DNA of 64,000 bases from Paraconexibacter antarcticus (lineage in GTDB: Bacteria; Actinomycetota; Thermoleophilia; Solirubrobacterales; Solirubrobacteraceae), in the NCBI RefSeq assembly GCF_024220175.1, contig NZ_CP098502.1, positions 744,001-808,000 of the forward strand, written 5' to 3'. The translations under genes were made by a program, and so were the position numbers. This document shows positions 45,558-54,516 of this stretch, in pieces. The notes under the pieces were generated by a model. The model searched no databases, was not told the DNA's origin, and saw only the letters and a list, made by a program, of their open reading frames with translations. Every line of letters starts with the position of its first letter. Positions within the stretch are counted from its first letter, which is position 1.

Positions 45558-45914
45558 ATGCAGCCGCCTGAGGCGATACGCCGAGCTCGTCGGAGCACCG
45601 CCCCGCTGCGCATCGACGCGGCGGAGGACGACGGGTCCTACGTCGTCGCGATCCACGGCGAGGTCGACGTCGCGACCGTCGAGCAGGTGGGCGCCGCCCT
45701 CGACCGCGCGATCGCGAGCGATGCGCCGGAGATCGTCGTCGACCTCGGGTTCTGCACCTTCATCGACTCGCGGGGGATCGCCACGCTCCTCGGCGCGAAC
45801 CGGCGGCTCGAGCGCTGCGCCGGCCGCGCCCTGGTGATCCTCCCGGGGCCGCCCGCCGTCCGGCGGGTCTTCGAGATCTGCGGGCTGCTGGAGCTGCTCC
45901 CGTTCGCGGAGTGA
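45558..45914 (+). CDS. STAS-domain anti-sigma factor antagonist
   Basis: The product is 118 residues. The fold has the strand YVVAIHGEVDVATVEQV and the phosphorylation loop FCTFIDSRGIATLL with Ser about 76. It would be phosphorylated by an RsbW-like kinase; one is encoded at 20790-21221 but is distant. AGGAACGAGG precedes the ATG. Confidence 0.9.
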   Translation: MQPPEAIRRARRSTAPLRIDAAEDDGSYVVAIHGEVDVATVEQVGAALDRAIASDAPEIVVDLGFCTFIDSRGIATLLGANRRLERCAGRALVILPGPPAVRRVFEICGLLELLPFAE

Positions 45915-45969
45915 GGCCGCGCGCGCGGGGCGCTCGATCTCGCGGACCGGTGCGGTGCCGGGCAGCGCG

Positions 45970-45990
45970 GGGCCGGACGGCGCCCGGCCC
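45970..45990. terminator. Hairpin between convergent STAS and PucR-like genes
   Basis: GGGCCGG and CCGGCCC pair around a 7-nt loop in the 81-bp gap between two convergent genes. It could act on both strands. Confidence 0.55.
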
Positions 45991-45995
45991 GCCCC

Positions 45996-47156
45996 TCACC
46001 CCCCGAACGCGCCCGGGGCCAGCGCCACCGCCGCCCGCAGCCGGAGCGAGCCGGGGTCCGTCTCCCCGGTGAGCGCGAGGATGCGCCGGACGCGGGCGCC
46101 GACGGTGTTGGGGTGGACGCCGAGACGGCGGGCGGTGAGGCTGACGTTCATGCCCTCGTCGTGGAGGGCGCGGAGGGTCTCGACGAGGTCCGCGCCGAGC
46201 GGGGCGAGCGTCCGCTGCGCGAAGGCGCGGGCCTCGACCGGGTCGGACTGCAGCAGCGCGACGACCTCGACGGCGGCGTAGTGGACGACGACCGCGCCCC
46301 GGACGCCGCCGGCGCGGGCGACCTCGAGGGCGCGGCGCGCCTCGGCGTGGGTGGTGCGGAACCCGTCGAGCCCGCGGCCGGGTCGTCCCGCGGCGATGAC
46401 GACGCCCGGCACCGCCGCGAGCGCCGGCGGGCGCGCCGAGGCGACCCAGGCGTGGAGCACGTCGCCGGCGCCGGGGGCCGTGAGCGCACGCGGATCGAGG
46501 CGCGCGGCGGCCGCCTGCAGGCGCTCCAGGCGATCCTCCGGCGTCCCGCTCGGCAGCGCCCAGAGCGCGAGCCCGACGTGGGTCCGGTCGATCGCGTACC
46601 GCAGCCGCGCGCCGGCGGCCTGCACGTCCGGCCGCTCGCCGGCGAGCAGGTCGCGGAGGGTCTCGGCGCGCATCGTCTCGCGCTGCGCGCTCGCGCGCCC
46701 GACCTCCTCGGCGTGACGGTCCAGCAGCGGCTGCAGGACGGTGTCGACGTAGTCGAAGAGGAACGCCGACGTGTGCGCCGTCGCCTCGTCGAGCGTCGCG
46801 GTGTCGGGGCAGTGGGGGCGCAGCAGCCGCTGCCACCCGGCCCACACCTCGCCGTGGCCGATCCGGTAGGCGCGGAGCAGCTCGGCCGGGCTGCGGCCGT
46901 CCCGGACGAGGTCGGCGGCCCACCGCAGCGTCTCCGGCGGCGGGACGGCGGTGCGCGGGTCCGTGCTCGCGCCGAGCATGCCCGCGATGAGCGTCACGTG
47001 GGCGAGGGTGGAGGCGGCGAGGCTCGCGCGCATCTCCTCGTCGGTGATGTCGAGCCGCTCGCAGATGACGGCGTCGGTTGCCGACGCGACGGCGGGCGCC
47101 TCGACGGCGAGGTCGCGGGCCGCGACCCGGACGGCCGCGCGGGCCGCGTCGGACAT
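45996..47156 (-). CDS. PucR-type regulator (C-terminal HTH_30) divergent from a GMC oxidoreductase
   Basis: The product is 386 residues from ATG 47156 (GTG 47171 is an alternative). An N-terminal helical domain (about residues 20-160) precedes a GGDEF-like CdaR domain and the C-terminal helix-turn-helix LTARRLGVHPNTVGARVRRI. Such regulators usually activate nearby catabolic genes. It is divergent from the GMC gene at 47240 with an inverted repeat between them. Confidence 0.88.
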   Translation of the reverse strand: MSDAARAAVRVAARDLAVEAPAVASATDAVICERLDITDEEMRASLAASTLAHVTLIAGMLGASTDPRTAVPPPETLRWAADLVRDGRSPAELLRAYRIGHGEVWAGWQRLLRPHCPDTATLDEATAHTSAFLFDYVDTVLQPLLDRHAEEVGRASAQRETMRAETLRDLLAGERPDVQAAGARLRYAIDRTHVGLALWALPSGTPEDRLERLQAAAARLDPRALTAPGAGDVLHAWVASARPPALAAVPGVVIAAGRPGRGLDGFRTTHAEARRALEVARAGGVRGAVVVHYAAVEVVALLQSDPVEARAFAQRTLAPLGADLVETLRALHDEGMNVSLTARRLGVHPNTVGARVRRILALTGETDPGSLRLRAAVALAPGAFGG

Positions 47157-47190
47157 GGTGTGCACATCCACATCATCCCCGCCGGACGCC

Positions 47191-47204
47191 TGTGGTGATC
47201 CACA
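47191..47204. promoter_or_regulatory. Inverted repeat between PucR-like and GMC genes
   Basis: TGTGG-TGAT-CCACA is a perfect 5-4-5 inverted repeat 35 bp before the GMC start. A second short palindrome, TGTGCACA, lies at 47159-47166. Either may be the binding site of the PucR-like regulator. Confidence 0.5.
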
Positions 47205-47239
47205 CCCCGCGCCGCGAGTGCCCGGGCGAGACTCGGCCC

Positions 47240-48856
47240 ATGGACAGCACCTATGACGTCATCGTGTGCGGCGCCGGCGCCGCCGGCTGCGTGATCGCGG
47301 CCCGCCTCAGCGAGGACCCGGGCCGCCGGGTGCTCCTCATCGAGGCCGGTCCGCACAACCGCCGCCTGTCGGTCGTCGCCCCGGCCGCGTTCTCGAGCCA
47401 GTTCGGCACGAAGCTCGACTGGAACTACTGGACCGAGCCCGAGGAGAACCTCTTCGGCCGCAGCCTCCACGAGCCGCGCGGGCGCCTGATGGGCGGCTGC
47501 TCCTCGATGAACGCGATGATGTACGTGCGCGGCAACCGCTACGACTACGACTCGTGGGCGGCGGACGGCGCCACGGGCTGGACGGCCGACGAGTGCCTGC
47601 CCTACTTCACGCGCAGCGAGGACAACGCCGACCTCGGCGGCCCCTACCACGGCCGCGGCGGCCCGATGCACGTCGAGACGAACACCCCCGACCCGGTCAC
47701 GCGCAAGATCGTCGACGCCTGCGTCGAGGCGGGCTTCGACCGCCTCGACGACCTCAACGGGGCCCGGCAGGACGGCGTCGCCTTCACCCAGGTCAACCAC
47801 AGGCACGGCATGCGGCACGACACCGCGACCGCCTTCCTCTCCGGCGCCCGCAAGCGCCCGAACCTCACGATCCTCAAGGGCGCGGTCGTCCAGCGCGTCG
47901 TCGTCCGGGGCGGTCGCGCGGAGGGCGTCGAGATCCTCCGCGGCCGCGAGAGCATCCGGCTGAACGCCACCGACGAGGTCGTGCTCAGCGCGGGCGCGTT
48001 CGGCACGCCCGAGATCCTCCAGCGCTCGGGCGTCGGGCCCGCCGACCACCTGCGATCGGTCGGCGTGACCCCGGTCCTCGACCTGCCCGCCGTCGGCCGC
48101 CACCTCATGGAGCACCCGTTCCAGTTCGTGAACTACGAGCTCACCGGCGCGGACCAGGGGCTCTTCGACGTCGCCCATCCCAAGCACCTCGCCCGCTGGC
48201 TCGCGCGGCGCGACGGCAAGCTGACGAGCAACGTCGGCGAGGCGCTCGGCTTCTTCCGCACCGACCCGTCGCTCCCCGCCCCCGACATGGAGCTCGTCAT
48301 CGCGCCGCTGTTCTTCTGGGAGCACGGCAAGCGCGAGCACCCGCGGCCCGCGTTCAGCCTCGGCCTCTCCTACGTCGCCCCGACGAGCCGCGGCAGCGTG
48401 ATGATCGACTCGCCCGACCCGCGCGCGAAGGCGAAGATCCGGCTGAACATGCTCAGCACGCAGGCGGAGGTCGACGCGATCGTCCGCGGCGTCCACAAGG
48501 CCCGCGAGATCGTGTCGATGCCGGCGCTCGACGGGCTCCGCGGGGCGGAGATCAACCCGGGGGTCTGGGTCGGCGACGACTACGCCCTCGCCCAGTGGGT
48601 GCGCAGCACCGTCGAGCACACCTACCACCCGACGAGCACCGCGCGCATCGGCACGCCGGAGACCGGCGCCTGCGACCCCGAGCTCCGCGTGCACGGGATC
48701 CTGAACCTCCGCATCGGCGACGCCTCGGCGATGCCGACGATCACCCGCGGCAACACGCACGCGCCGACGATCATGATCGGCGAGCGGTGCGCGGCGTTCA
48801 TCCGCGGAGAGCGGCTCGCGTCCGGACCGCCCGCGGCGCTGGCCGCGACCGCCTGA
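47240..48856 (+). CDS. GMC family FAD oxidoreductase (choline dehydrogenase-like)
   Basis: The product is 538 residues. FAD motif VIVCGAGAAGCVIAARLSED is at residue 8. GRLMGGCSSMNAMMYVRGN (GMC signature 1) lies near residue 83 and GAFGTPEILQRSGVGP (signature 2) near 255. The C-terminal catalytic region has TYHPTSTARIG and NTHAPTIMIGERCA. It oxidises an alcohol, but lacks the Fe-S motif of the other GMC protein in the window. Substrate unknown. Confidence 0.93.
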   Translation: MDSTYDVIVCGAGAAGCVIAARLSEDPGRRVLLIEAGPHNRRLSVVAPAAFSSQFGTKLDWNYWTEPEENLFGRSLHEPRGRLMGGCSSMNAMMYVRGNRYDYDSWAADGATGWTADECLPYFTRSEDNADLGGPYHGRGGPMHVETNTPDPVTRKIVDACVEAGFDRLDDLNGARQDGVAFTQVNHRHGMRHDTATAFLSGARKRPNLTILKGAVVQRVVVRGGRAEGVEILRGRESIRLNATDEVVLSAGAFGTPEILQRSGVGPADHLRSVGVTPVLDLPAVGRHLMEHPFQFVNYELTGADQGLFDVAHPKHLARWLARRDGKLTSNVGEALGFFRTDPSLPAPDMELVIAPLFFWEHGKREHPRPAFSLGLSYVAPTSRGSVMIDSPDPRAKAKIRLNMLSTQAEVDAIVRGVHKAREIVSMPALDGLRGAEINPGVWVGDDYALAQWVRSTVEHTYHPTSTARIGTPETGACDPELRVHGILNLRIGDASAMPTITRGNTHAPTIMIGERCAAFIRGERLASGPPAALAATA

Positions 48857-48858
48857 CC

Positions 48859-48873
48859 TCGGGGCTTCCCCGA
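48859..48873 (+). terminator. Short hairpin after the GMC gene
   Basis: TCGGGG-CTT-CCCCGA forms a 6-bp stem starting 2 nt after the stop. Confidence 0.45.
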
Positions 48874-48904
48874 CCCGCGTGCGCGTGTGTGGGAGGCTCG
48901 GGGG

Positions 48905-50170
48905 ATGAAGCGCGTGGGCGAGCCGATGCTGGGGACCGTCCCCCGGCGCTCGCCCGCGTGCGAGGCGCTCATCACGAGGATCGCCGGCCGGATCGAGAAC
49001 CGGGTGGACCCGATCGCGGACCGGATGATCGAGCGGGTCATGGCCGAGATGGACCTCGGCACCGAGGACGAGGACCTGCACGAGGATCTGCTCGCGGCGG
49101 CGCGGGGCAGCGTCGCGCTCATCACCGCGATGGCGCGGACGTGGACGGACCCGCGCGTGGTCCCGGTGCCCCACGACGCGCTCGTGTGGGCCCGCGGGCT
49201 CGTCGCCCGCGGCCTCGCGATCGACGCGCTCCTGCGGGTGTACCGGATCGGCCAGTCCGGCTACCACGAGGTGTGGCACCGCGAGCTGCTCGCGAGCGGC
49301 GAGGACCCGGCGCTGCTGCTCGAGGCGATGGCGGCGATGGCGGCGTTCACCTTCACGTGGGTGGACGCGATCTCGCTGCCGCTCGTGCGCGCCCACGAGG
49401 ACGAGCGCGTGCGGCGCCTGCGCAGCGCCGACGCGATCCGCTCGGAGACGGTCCAGGCGCTTCTCGCCGGCGCGCCGATCGACGTCGTGACCGCCGAGGC
49501 CCGGCTCGGCTACCGCCTGGCGCGGGCGCACGTCGCCCTGATCGCCTGGCTCGAGCCCGACGCGCCGGCCGAGGCGCTCGACGCCCTCGACGAGCACGTC
49601 GGAGCGGCGACGTCGGCGCTGGCCAGGCCGGGGACCCGCCCCCTGCTCCTGCGCGAGGCCCCGCGGATCGCCTTCGCCTGGGTGGTCCCCGACACGACGG
49701 TGGCGGACGCCGCCGCGCGCATGACCGCGCGGCTGGAGGGGACCGGGGTCCGCGTCTGCCTCGGAGCGGCCGGGGACGGCCCCGACGGCTTCCGGTCGAG
49801 CCACGACCAGGCCCGCCGGGCGCGGCGGGTCGCGCGCCTGCTGCACCTCGAGGCCCCCGTCGTCGCCTACCCGGAGGTCGCGGTCGCCGACCTGCTCACC
49901 CAGGACATCGACGCGGCGCGGGCCCTCGCCCGCACGACGCTCGGCCCGCTCGCCGGGGACGACGCCCACGCCCGCCGGCTGCTCTCCACGCTGCAGGCGT
50001 TCCTCCAGGAGGGGCGCAGCTACGCCCGCACCGCGCGCCGGCTCGGCGTTCACGAGAACACGGTCTCCTACCGCGTCCGCCGCGCGCTGGAGACCGCCGG
50101 CGCCGCGGACACGGACGCCCTCTGGGTCGCGGTGCAGCTCGCGCCGCTGCTGAGGCCGGAGCACCCCTGA
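48905..50170 (+). CDS. PucR-type regulator upstream of the P450 gene
   Basis: The product is 421 residues. The N-terminal domain has RVMAEMDLGTEDEDLHEDLL; the middle resembles a CdaR GGDEF-like domain; the C-terminal helix-turn-helix is TARRLGVHENTVSYRVRRAL near residue 377. It has the same layout as the other two PucR-like proteins in this window. It precedes the P450 gene on the same strand by 90 bp. Confidence 0.88.
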   Translation: MKRVGEPMLGTVPRRSPACEALITRIAGRIENRVDPIADRMIERVMAEMDLGTEDEDLHEDLLAAARGSVALITAMARTWTDPRVVPVPHDALVWARGLVARGLAIDALLRVYRIGQSGYHEVWHRELLASGEDPALLLEAMAAMAAFTFTWVDAISLPLVRAHEDERVRRLRSADAIRSETVQALLAGAPIDVVTAEARLGYRLARAHVALIAWLEPDAPAEALDALDEHVGAATSALARPGTRPLLLREAPRIAFAWVVPDTTVADAAARMTARLEGTGVRVCLGAAGDGPDGFRSSHDQARRARRVARLLHLEAPVVAYPEVAVADLLTQDIDAARALARTTLGPLAGDDAHARRLLSTLQAFLQEGRSYARTARRLGVHENTVSYRVRRALETAGAADTDALWVAVQLAPLLRPEHP

Positions 50171-50194
50171 GCGCCGGATGTTGGGGAATCCACC

Positions 50195-50224
50195 AGTCCG
50201 TCCGCGGCTCTTCGTGGACGGACT
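50195..50224 (+). promoter_or_regulatory. Inverted repeat between PucR-like and P450 genes
   Basis: AGTCCGTCC and GGACGGACT form a perfect 9-bp inverted repeat with a 12-nt spacer, 37 bp before the P450 start. It could be a terminator for the regulator gene or an operator for the P450. Confidence 0.5.
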
Positions 50225-50260
50225 CACCACGGCGGTCCGGCGTGCGGAGATCATCGGCCG

Positions 50261-51517
50261 ATGAGCACGCTCGCCGATCCCCTCGACCTCGCCGCCAAGG
50301 CCTTCTGGGCCCAGCACCCCGACGTGCGCGACGAGGCGTTCGCGCGGATGCGCGCCGAGAAGCCCGTCTTCTGGAGCGGCCCCGCCGAGTCCGACCTGCT
50401 GCCGCCGGAGGAGAACGTCAACGGCTTCTGGTCGCTGACGAAGCACGCGGACATCCAGTTCGCGAGCCGCAACCCGAAGATCTTCTCCTCGGCCCAGGGC
50501 ATCACGATGGAGGACTTCTCCCCGGAGATGACCGAGATCGCGCAGTCGTTCATCGCGATGGACGCGCCGCGCCACACGCAGCTGCGCGGGATCACGATGG
50601 ACGCCTTCAAGCCCGGCAACATGCGCAAGCTCGAAAGCTGGGTCCGCGGCCACGCCCGTGACCTCATCGACGAGATGGCGCACCTCGGCAGCGGCGACTT
50701 CGTCGAGCTCGTCGCCGAGCCCATGCCCGGCCGGATCTTCGGCTCCTTCTTCGGCCTCAAGCCCGAGCACCACCAGGAGACGATCCGGGCCGCGCAGGAC
50801 CTCCTCTCCTGGACCGACCCCGACGTCACCGGCGGCGTCGAGCCGCTCGAGCACTTTGCCAACTGCGTGATGACGCTGCGCCTCACCGCGGCGGAGCTCG
50901 CGGAGGAGCGCCGCGCGGACCCGGGCGAGGACCTCATGACCTGGCTCGTGGAGGCCGAGTGGGAGGGCGAGCGGATGACCGACGACGAGATCGGCGCGTT
51001 CTTCGTCCTGCTCGCCGTCGCCGCCAACGACACGACCCGTCACGCCTCCGCCGGCGCGGTCCACGCCTTCACCCGCTTCGCCGACCAGCGCGCGCTCCTC
51101 GTCGAGGACGTCGAGGGCCGCGGGGAGGGCGCCGTCGAGGAGGTGCTGCGCTACGTCTCGCCGCTGCTGCACATGCGCCGCACCGCCATCCAGGACGTCG
51201 AGGTCCGCGGGCAGCAGATCAAGGCCGGCGACAAGGTCGTCCTCTGGTACTGCTCGGGCAACCGGGACGAGGAGGTCTTCGACCACCCGTACGACCTGGA
51301 CATCCTCCGGGACAACCGGCGCCACCAGGCGTTCGGCGGGGGTGGCCCGCACTTCTGCCTCGGCAACGCTGTCGCCCGCACGACGCTGAAGTCGCTGCTG
51401 TCGGAGATCTACACCCGCATCCCGGACATCTCGGCGCCCGAGCCCGACTTCCTCGTCGCGAACTTCATCAACGGCATCAAGCACCTGCCGGCGACGTGGA
51501 CGCCGGAGGCCCGCTGA
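50261..51517 (+). CDS. Cytochrome P450
   Basis: The product is 418 residues. The I-helix motif is VAANDTTRHASAGA (about residue 248), the ExxR is EEVLRY (about 289) and the heme loop FGGGGPHFCLGNAVAR places the ligand Cys at 366. It resembles CYP families acting on steroid, terpene or alkyl substrates. No ferredoxin or reductase gene is adjacent, so electrons must come from elsewhere. Confidence 0.94.
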   Translation: MSTLADPLDLAAKAFWAQHPDVRDEAFARMRAEKPVFWSGPAESDLLPPEENVNGFWSLTKHADIQFASRNPKIFSSAQGITMEDFSPEMTEIAQSFIAMDAPRHTQLRGITMDAFKPGNMRKLESWVRGHARDLIDEMAHLGSGDFVELVAEPMPGRIFGSFFGLKPEHHQETIRAAQDLLSWTDPDVTGGVEPLEHFANCVMTLRLTAAELAEERRADPGEDLMTWLVEAEWEGERMTDDEIGAFFVLLAVAANDTTRHASAGAVHAFTRFADQRALLVEDVEGRGEGAVEEVLRYVSPLLHMRRTAIQDVEVRGQQIKAGDKVVLWYCSGNRDEEVFDHPYDLDILRDNRRHQAFGGGGPHFCLGNAVARTTLKSLLSEIYTRIPDISAPEPDFLVANFINGIKHLPATWTPEAR

Positions 51518-51533
51518 CCCGCGCCGCCCGCCG

Positions 51534-52178
51534 TCAGGACGGCTGCGGCTCGCCGAGCCAGGCGAGCTCCTCGGCGAGCATCTGCTCGGCGGTGGCGCGG
51601 ACGCGGCCGGGCCGCTCCACGCCGGCCAGCAGCCCGATGCCGGCGAGCAGTGTGACGAGCCGGTCGGCGCGGTGCCGGACGTCCACGCCGGGAGCGAGGT
51701 CCCCCGCGCGCTGGGCCTCGCCGAGCAGGTCGGCGAAGATGTCCCGCAGCCCCGTCCAGCCCGCGCGGTAGCCGACGGAGAGGGGGTCGCCCTTGGCCGC
51801 CTCGCCCCAGGCGGCGACCCAGATCTGCCACTCCCTCCGGCGGACCGGGTCGATCGGGAGCATGACGTCGACCGCGCCCGCGAGCCGCTCGAGCGCGGGT
51901 CCGTCGCCGCGCGCGACGCGCAGGACGCGGGCGGCGGCGTGGCGGTTCGTGGCGTCGAGCACCGCCTCCATGAGCTCGTCCTTGTCGGCGAAGTAATGCG
52001 TGATGTAGCCGGTCGACACGCCGGCCTCGGCGGCGATCACGCGCATGCTCGCCGCGTGGACCCCGCGCTCGGCGACGGCCCGCGCACCGGCGTCGATGAT
52101 GCGCGTGCGCGCCTTGGGGTCCCGGATCGAGCGTGCCAAACCGCGGCCCACGGTACGAGACGGGCGGGGCCGTGGCAA
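51534..52178 (-). CDS. TetR family transcriptional regulator
   Basis: The product is 214 residues from TTG 52178, with GGAAAG just upstream (GTG 52151 is an alternative). The N-terminal DNA-binding domain has ASMRVIAAEAGVSTGYITHY and FADKDELMEAVLD. It is divergent from an acyl-CoA dehydrogenase gene, as FadR/BetI-like TetR regulators often are, and convergent with the P450 gene. Confidence 0.9.
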   Translation of the reverse strand: MPRPRPSRTVGRGLARSIRDPKARTRIIDAGARAVAERGVHAASMRVIAAEAGVSTGYITHYFADKDELMEAVLDATNRHAAARVLRVARGDGPALERLAGAVDVMLPIDPVRRREWQIWVAAWGEAAKGDPLSVGYRAGWTGLRDIFADLLGEAQRAGDLAPGVDVRHRADRLVTLLAGIGLLAGVERPGRVRATAEQMLAEELAWLGEPQPS

Positions 52179-52278
52179 GGGCTTTCCAAAACATTTGTTA
52201 CGAAACAGTCGTTATGATATCTCTACTCGTCCCAGGTGGTCTGGGAGCCGGCCCGGTCCTTCACGAAAGCGAGTCCAC
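52179..52278. promoter_or_regulatory. AT-rich divergent promoter region between TetR and acyl-CoA dehydrogenase
   Basis: This is one of the few AT-rich patches in the window. It contains TATGAT (52213-52218), a good -10 hexamer for the plus strand, and short inverted repeats AACA-TT-TGTT (52190-52199) and TGTT-ACGA-AACA (52196-52207). These overlapping repeats are candidate TetR sites. Confidence 0.5.
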
Positions 52279-53421
52279 GTGTCCCTGATCCTCACCGACG
52301 AACAGCAGGACTTCGTCGCCGCCGTCCGCGACTTCTGCCAGCGGGAGGCCGGGACCCGCGAGCAGCGGGACAAGCTCACCGACTCGTTCGCCGAGCCCCA
52401 CAACGTCGCGCTCTACCAGAAGGTCGCCGACCTCGGCTGGACCGGCATCGCGATCCCGGAGGCGTACGGCGGCGCGGGCGGGGGCGCGGTCGACATGTGC
52501 CTGTTCCTCGAGGAGATCTCCTACGGGCAGCTGCCGATCGGCGGGTACGCGGTGACGCAGATCAGCGCCGGCCCGTACGAGAAGTTCGGGAGCGACGCCC
52601 AGAAGGAGGAGGTGCTCGGCGGCATCGTCGCGGGCAACGTCGAGGCGATCGCGATGTCCGAGCCGGAGGCCGGCTCGGACGTCGGGGCGCTCCGCTGCCA
52701 GGCGGTCCGCGAGAACGGTCACTACGTGATCAACGGCCAGAAGACGTGGATCAGCGAGGCGCACTACGCCGAGCACATCCTGCTCGTCTGCCGCACCGAC
52801 GCGACGGAGAAGAAGCACGAGGGGATGACGATGCTCATGGTGCCCAAGGACGCCGAGGGCATGGAGATCCGCAGCATCGAGACGATGGGCGGGCGGGTCG
52901 TCAACGACGTCTTCTTCACCGACGTCCGGGTCCCCGCCGAGAACCTCATCGGCGCCGAGGGCGGGGCCTGGATGCAGCTGATGGCCGGCCTGAACACCGA
53001 GCGGCTCATCATCGCCGCCCAGTCGCTCGGCTTCGCGCGCCGCGCCTTCGACGACCTGCTCGCCTACGTGAAGGAGCGCAGGCAGTTCGGCCGCCCGATC
53101 GGGTCCTTCCAGGCGCTGGCCCACCGCATCGCCGACCTCGGCACCGAGGTCGAGGTCTGCAGGCTCCTCGTCTACGACGTGGCGCAGAAGGTCGACGCGA
53201 ACCCCGGCGTGCTCCTCCCGCGCGAGGCGTCGATGGCGAAGCTCAAGGTGACGGAGACCGGCAAGAAGGCCGCCCTCGAGGGCATGCAGATGATGGGCGG
53301 CTACGGCTACGCGACGGAGTACGACATGGAGCGCCACGTCCGCCAGAACCTCGTCTCGACGATCTACGGCGGCACGAGCGAGATCCAGCGCGAGATCATC
53401 GCGAAGACCTACGGGCTCTGA
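52279..53421 (+). CDS. Acyl-CoA dehydrogenase
   Basis: The product is 380 residues from a GTG. Features are the N-terminal helical domain, AIAMSEPEAGSDVGALRC (FAD/substrate strand, about residue 130), ERRQFGRPIGSFQALAHRIA and the C-terminal GGYGYATEYDMERHVR then IYGGTSEIQREII. It introduces a double bond into an acyl-CoA and passes electrons to ETF. The upstream TetR gene suggests induction by the substrate. Confidence 0.94.
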   Translation: MSLILTDEQQDFVAAVRDFCQREAGTREQRDKLTDSFAEPHNVALYQKVADLGWTGIAIPEAYGGAGGGAVDMCLFLEEISYGQLPIGGYAVTQISAGPYEKFGSDAQKEEVLGGIVAGNVEAIAMSEPEAGSDVGALRCQAVRENGHYVINGQKTWISEAHYAEHILLVCRTDATEKKHEGMTMLMVPKDAEGMEIRSIETMGGRVVNDVFFTDVRVPAENLIGAEGGAWMQLMAGLNTERLIIAAQSLGFARRAFDDLLAYVKERRQFGRPIGSFQALAHRIADLGTEVEVCRLLVYDVAQKVDANPGVLLPREASMAKLKVTETGKKAALEGMQMMGGYGYATEYDMERHVRQNLVSTIYGGTSEIQREIIAKTYGL

Positions 53422-53426
53422 GGGCC

Positions 53427-54263
53427 GTGCCCGCCTCCGCCGCCCGGCCGACCCCGCCCGCGGGCATGCGCGCCGCGCTCGACGCCGTCGCGCCGCTCGC
53501 CCTCGGCAACGCCAACGTCATCATGCAGCTCGCCCGGCTGCCCGTGGGGCGGGGGGTGGCCGAGAGCACCGTCGACAGCGGCCGGGTCGACCGGCATCCG
53601 GTCAAGCGCCTGCGGACGACGATGCAGTTCCTCGTCGTCGCCACCCACGGCACCGACGAGGAGCGGCGGGGGCTCCGGGCCGAGATCAACCGGCAGCACC
53701 GGCAGGTCCGCTCCGCGCCGGGCGCCGAGGTCGCCTACAACGCCTTCGACGCCGACCTGCAGCTGTGGGTCGCCGCCTGCCTGTGGCGGGGGACGGAGGA
53801 CACGCTCCGCTGGCTGTACCCCGAGTTCGACGAGGCGGAGCTCGACGCGTGCTACCGGTGGGCCGAGCGCTTCGGGACGACCCTGCAGGTCCGCGAGGGG
53901 ATGTGGCCGGCGGACCGGCGCGCCTTCGAGACGTACTGGGACCAGGGGCTCGCGCAGATCAGGATGGACGACGTGAGCCGCCGCTACCTCCAGCGCCTCA
54001 CCGTGCTCGCCGGCTACCCGGCGCCGCTGCGGGCGACCGCCGGGCGCGTGCTCACCACGCTCACGCTCGGGTTCCTCCCGCAGCCGTTCCGGGACGAGCT
54101 CGGCCTCCCGTGGACGGCCGCCGACGAGCGCCGCTTCACGCGGCTGATCCGCATCCTCGCCGCGATGAACCGCCGGACGCCCCGCGTGGTCCGGCAGCTC
54201 CCGATGAACGCCTACCTCTGGGACGTCCGCCGCCGGCTGCGGACCGGCCGGCCGGTCGTCTGA
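53427..54263 (+). CDS. DUF2236 (MpaB-like oxygenase family) protein
   Basis: The product is 278 residues from a GTG 5 nt after the acyl-CoA dehydrogenase stop; ATG 53466 is an alternative. HPVKRLRTTMQFLVVATHGT, EINRQHRQV and YNAFDADLQLWVAACLWRG follow the DUF2236 pattern of His and Asp residues, as in latex-clearing and MpaB proteins where histidines bind heme. Likely co-transcribed with the dehydrogenase. Substrate unknown. Confidence 0.85.
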   Translation: MPASAARPTPPAGMRAALDAVAPLALGNANVIMQLARLPVGRGVAESTVDSGRVDRHPVKRLRTTMQFLVVATHGTDEERRGLRAEINRQHRQVRSAPGAEVAYNAFDADLQLWVAACLWRGTEDTLRWLYPEFDEAELDACYRWAERFGTTLQVREGMWPADRRAFETYWDQGLAQIRMDDVSRRYLQRLTVLAGYPAPLRATAGRVLTTLTLGFLPQPFRDELGLPWTAADERRFTRLIRILAAMNRRTPRVVRQLPMNAYLWDVRRRLRTGRPVV

Positions 54264-54345
54264 CGGCCCGACCGCACCCCAGCGCGTGAACGGTGGGTCA
54301 CGCGCGTGGATGGCCCGCCGCCGGGCCTCGCCCGTAGGCCTCGTG

Positions 54346-54489
54346 ATGGGACGCATGCGACGCAAGGGGGATCTGCCGTCGAAGCCGTGCGTCGTGTGCG
54401 GCCGGCCGATGGTGTGGCGGCGCAAGTGGGCGCGCGACTGGGCGCAGGTCCGGTACTGCAGCGAGCGCTGCCGCCGCGCGCAGCGCTGA
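54346..54489 (+). CDS. DUF2256 small zinc-ribbon-like protein
   Basis: The product is 47 residues from ATG 54346. CVVCGRPMVWRRKWARDW and YCSERCR give a C-x2-C...C-x3-C arrangement, and the length fits DUF2256. Function of the family is unknown. Confidence 0.8.
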   Translation: MGRMRRKGDLPSKPCVVCGRPMVWRRKWARDWAQVRYCSERCRRAQR

Positions 54490-54516
54490 CACGGCCACCG
54501 CGGCGCCCCGCGGGCC

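Noticed and set aside
46994..51484. A minus-strand open frame of nearly 1500 codons
   Set aside because: It lies antisense to a GMC oxidoreductase, a PucR-like regulator and a P450 with clear motifs. It is a GC-bias shadow with low-complexity Arg/Gly/Ala content.
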